Shown here: positions 62,118 to 64,000 of the stretch, in pieces
Layout of the letters: the number at the start of each line of letters is the position of its first letter
How positions within the stretch are numbered: the first letter of the stretch is position 1
The notes under the pieces: generated by a model
Told to the model about the DNA's origin: nothing
The model's database searches: none
Seen by the model: the letters and a program-made list of their open reading frames with translations, nothing else
NCBI RefSeq assembly: GCF_018736045.1
Contig: NZ_CP076133.1
Span: 310,001-374,000 of the forward strand
From: Flammeovirga yaeyamensis
GTDB taxonomy: Bacteria; Bacteroidota; Bacteroidia; Cytophagales; Flammeovirgaceae
Reading direction: 5' to 3'
Length of the DNA stretch: 64,000 nucleotides
Program-made: the position numbers and the translations under genes

Positions 62118-62152
62118 AGAGGCTGTCTCATATTTCTTGAGACAACCTCTAT
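62118..62152 (-). terminator. Terminator of the right-edge gene
   Basis: AGAGGTTGTCTC and GAGACAGCCTCT pair with one mismatch on the minus strand, about 45 bases after the stop at 62196, followed by a short T stretch. The spacer between the two terminators is otherwise noncoding. Confidence 0.65.
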
Positions 62153-62195
62153 TATTTATTCTATTATATAACTTTTCTAGTTGATTTTCTTTAAT

Positions 62196-64000
62196 CTATT
62201 CATAAATAGCATCTGCTGTTTTCGCTACTTTTACAAGGTACTCATCTAATCCCCATGCGATACTCACGCCTGCGGCCTTTTCAGTTACCTCAATCATTGT
62301 TAAAATATTTAACTGTTGATTGGCATGTAAATTATCGTTCCCAAGTGAAACATTAATTACATTTCTTTCTTTTAAGTCGTCAGGATTACTAGGCCAATTT
62401 GTAGTTGAACTCCATGTTAACCCCTCAAACTCTGTCCAATCGTTTTTATCATACACTTTGGTAGGATCATTATCGTAACCAAATTGTACATGACGAGTAA
62501 ATACTGGAGTTTGATTATTGTATTGTTCTGTAAAACTCACTTCTAATTGTCTCCAATCCGATTCTACATCAATGTTTTTAATTAATCCAGAACGACCTCT
62601 ATCTACATTATCATTCCAAACAAAAACATTACTCATCGCTGTTTTAGTTACTGTTTTACCAAATTTCTCAATTTTTCCAGCTACCCATTCTAGTTTCACT
62701 CCATTATCGTTTCTTCTAAAGTGGTAATCTCCGTATTCTTGAGATCTTAAGCCGTATTGATTATCAGAATCAATTTTGAATTTAGATTGTGCATTTGCTG
62801 CAAATTCAAAATCAGTAAAGAAATGCTCCTCCCAAGTTGTACTCACTTGAATGATGAATACTTCAAAATCGATTGGGAAAACTTCTCCATCTAACATAAT
62901 ATCCACGGTAACACTAATTGGATATTCACCATCTGCAACATTACTATTTTCTGCTACAGTAATAGCACCAGTGGTAGGATTAATAGAAATGCCTTCGAAA
63001 GGAATATTCGATAACTTATATACTGGATTTTCTGTTACATCTTCACTAGTAATTGTAGCTTTCATTGGTGTCCAAGGAGTTAATTTCGCCAATTGAAGTA
63101 CGTTACCTGATTGGCCCTCACCTCTATAAGTAATTTCTGGTTTATTGCCTACTGTCATTACAAAAGCATTTTCAACCAATAAATCACCAATAGGAGTTGC
63201 TAAAGTAATATGATAACTTGTTGTTCCATTAGGTACGTTAAATCCAACCTTAGAAATTACACCTGTTTTTGGATCAATCACTATATCACCAGTTTCAGGA
63301 TTTCCTCTACTATCCGTAATACTATAAGTTATTTCGGATAGATCGATATCTTCTTCTGTACTAATTTTAGGTGTTGCAATTTCTCCAACTTTCATAAAGT
63401 CAACCAAAGCATCCTCATATTCTATATCAATAGCAATAGGATTTAAAGTAAATGTATATACATCTGCCAAGCTTTTTGGACCTTTATCCGTTTCAACTTC
63501 CAAACTAATCGTGTATTCTCCAACAGGAGTTACAGTACCTGTTTTTGTCAGCTGACCTAAAGTATCTATAGATACACCTTCTATTTCTGGAGAATAAGTG
63601 ATATCCAAAACTTTAATTCCATCAAAGTTCTCTAGCACTGGAGTTGCAAATATTCCTTCTTTAGAAAACGCAACGGCTTCTGGAGCATCTGAATAATTAA
63701 AAACAAATGGAAGATCCATTAATTGTATAATACTAGCACTATCTTGATAAACCGAACCACCTAAGTAATCCATTCTCATTCTAAGGAAATAATGCCCAAG
63801 AGCTTGTTTATCAAGAGCAATATTTGCTGTTGATGTCAAAATAATCTCTCCTGTTTCATTATCTACTTGAATAAGATTTTGAAATTGTTCATAATCAAAA
63901 TCTTCTAAATCAGAAGATACTGAATCTAAGAAAAATCGAACATAAGAGGTACCTTCCCATGTAGGAGCAGATACAAAAATTGTATCAACATAGCCAATAT
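62196..64000 (-). CDS. Large surface/secreted protein, 5' end beyond the right edge
   Basis: The frame stays open through position 64000, so a start at an internal TTG (63839) is not real. About 600 residues are visible. Repeated cadherin-like or Ig-like units show GEYTISLEVETDKGPKSLAD, DVYTFTLNPIAIDIEYED and GEYPISVTVDIMLDGEVFPI, with IEGVSIDTLGQLTKTGTVTP-type loops. The C-terminal 180 residues (EHFFTDFEFAANAQSKFKID, LKERNVINVSLGNDNLHANQ) are a separate beta domain. No type IX tail is seen at VAKTADAIYE. Perhaps a lipid-anchored glycan binder; function unknown. Confidence 0.6.
   Translation of the reverse strand, partial: IGYVDTIFVSAPTWEGTSYVRFFLDSVSSDLEDFDYEQFQNLIQVDNETGEIILTSTANIALDKQALGHYFLRMRMDYLGGSVYQDSASIIQLMDLPFVFNYSDAPEAVAFSKEGIFATPVLENFDGIKVLDITYSPEIEGVSIDTLGQLTKTGTVTPVGEYTISLEVETDKGPKSLADVYTFTLNPIAIDIEYEDALVDFMKVGEIATPKISTEEDIDLSEITYSITDSRGNPETGDIVIDPKTGVISKVGFNVPNGTTSYHITLATPIGDLLVENAFVMTVGNKPEITYRGEGQSGNVLQLAKLTPWTPMKATITSEDVTENPVYKLSNIPFEGISINPTTGAITVAENSNVADGEYPISVTVDIMLDGEVFPIDFEVFIIQVSTTWEEHFFTDFEFAANAQSKFKIDSDNQYGLRSQEYGDYHFRRNDNGVKLEWVAGKIEKFGKTVTKTAMSNVFVWNDNVDRGRSGLIKNIDVESDWRQLEVSFTEQYNNQTPVFTRHVQFGYDNDPTKVYDKNDWTEFEGLTWSSTTNWPSNPDDLKERNVINVSLGNDNLHANQQLNILTMIEVTEKAAGVSIAWGLDEYLVKVAKTADAIYE

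Noticed and set aside
63837-63839. TTG as start of the right-edge gene
   Set aside because: The frame stays open upstream to the window edge with protein-like sequence, so the gene is partial.
1-64000. CRISPR array, tRNA or rRNA genes
   Set aside because: No regular spaced repeats and no recognisable tRNA or rRNA sequence were seen; tRNAs could be missed by eye.

Overview
The window is AT-rich DNA from a member of the Bacteroidota, most like a marine gliding agar degrader such as Flammeovirga; the genus is an inference from gene content. The signs are short lipoprotein signals ending in Cys, type IX secretion C-terminal tails (about 27.5, 49.1 and 59.1 kb), sulfatases, an agarase-like GH16, and a TonB-dependent B12 receptor locus. 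No rRNA, tRNA or CRISPR array was seen.

Region 1 (1-14.35 kb) looks like an accessory cassette array. Unrelated genes, nearly all on the minus strand, are separated by imperfect hairpins with TAAC/GTTA ends that resemble integron attC sites: a lipoprotein fragment, a secreted protein, an HNH nuclease, zinc-ribbon membrane proteins, an FAD oxidase/methyltransferase pair, a decayed two-TM protein, a secreted protein, a HipB-HipS-HipT toxin-antitoxin system, small membrane proteins, a sialate O-acetylesterase and an unknown protein. Three copies of an ORF-less group II intron (one near complete, one internally deleted, one 3' fragment) lie in it. In copy 3 the intron interrupts the GTTA end of a hairpin, and excision in silico restores the GTTATAGCC box seen intact at another hairpin. 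A tyrosine-recombinase-like remnant lies on the opposite strand.

Region 2 (14.6-26.4 kb, minus strand) has a PfkB sugar kinase, a sulfatase, and a cobalamin locus. The locus starts with a cobalamin riboswitch (about 26.2-26.38 kb), then four surface lipoproteins (three with InlB-type B repeats), a BtuB-like TonB receptor and a BtuG-like beta-propeller lipoprotein. Hairpins and a tight cluster of three palindromes sit between its genes.

Region 3 (26.5-41 kb) is mixed: secreted and T9SS proteins, a metacaspase-like peptidase with an N-terminal lectin-like domain, an AraC-type regulator, several very small genes with their own terminators, a CarboxypepD_reg-like protein, an MG2/plug protein, a DUF5106-like protein and a HAD phosphatase.

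Region 4 (41.3-46.8 kb) is a compact RND efflux operon (adaptor, pump, TolC), with paired operator-like motifs upstream.

Region 5 (47-64 kb) looks like an algal-polysaccharide degradation cluster without SusC/SusD in view: an S1 sulfatase, a GH16 agarase with Big2 and CBM6 modules, a methyltransferase, a clan GH-D alpha-galactosidase-like enzyme, a GH31 enzyme, and two paralogous proteins of unknown family that look like TIM-barrel hydrolases. A large surface protein runs off the right edge on the minus strand. Most plus-strand genes here end in clear intrinsic terminators.
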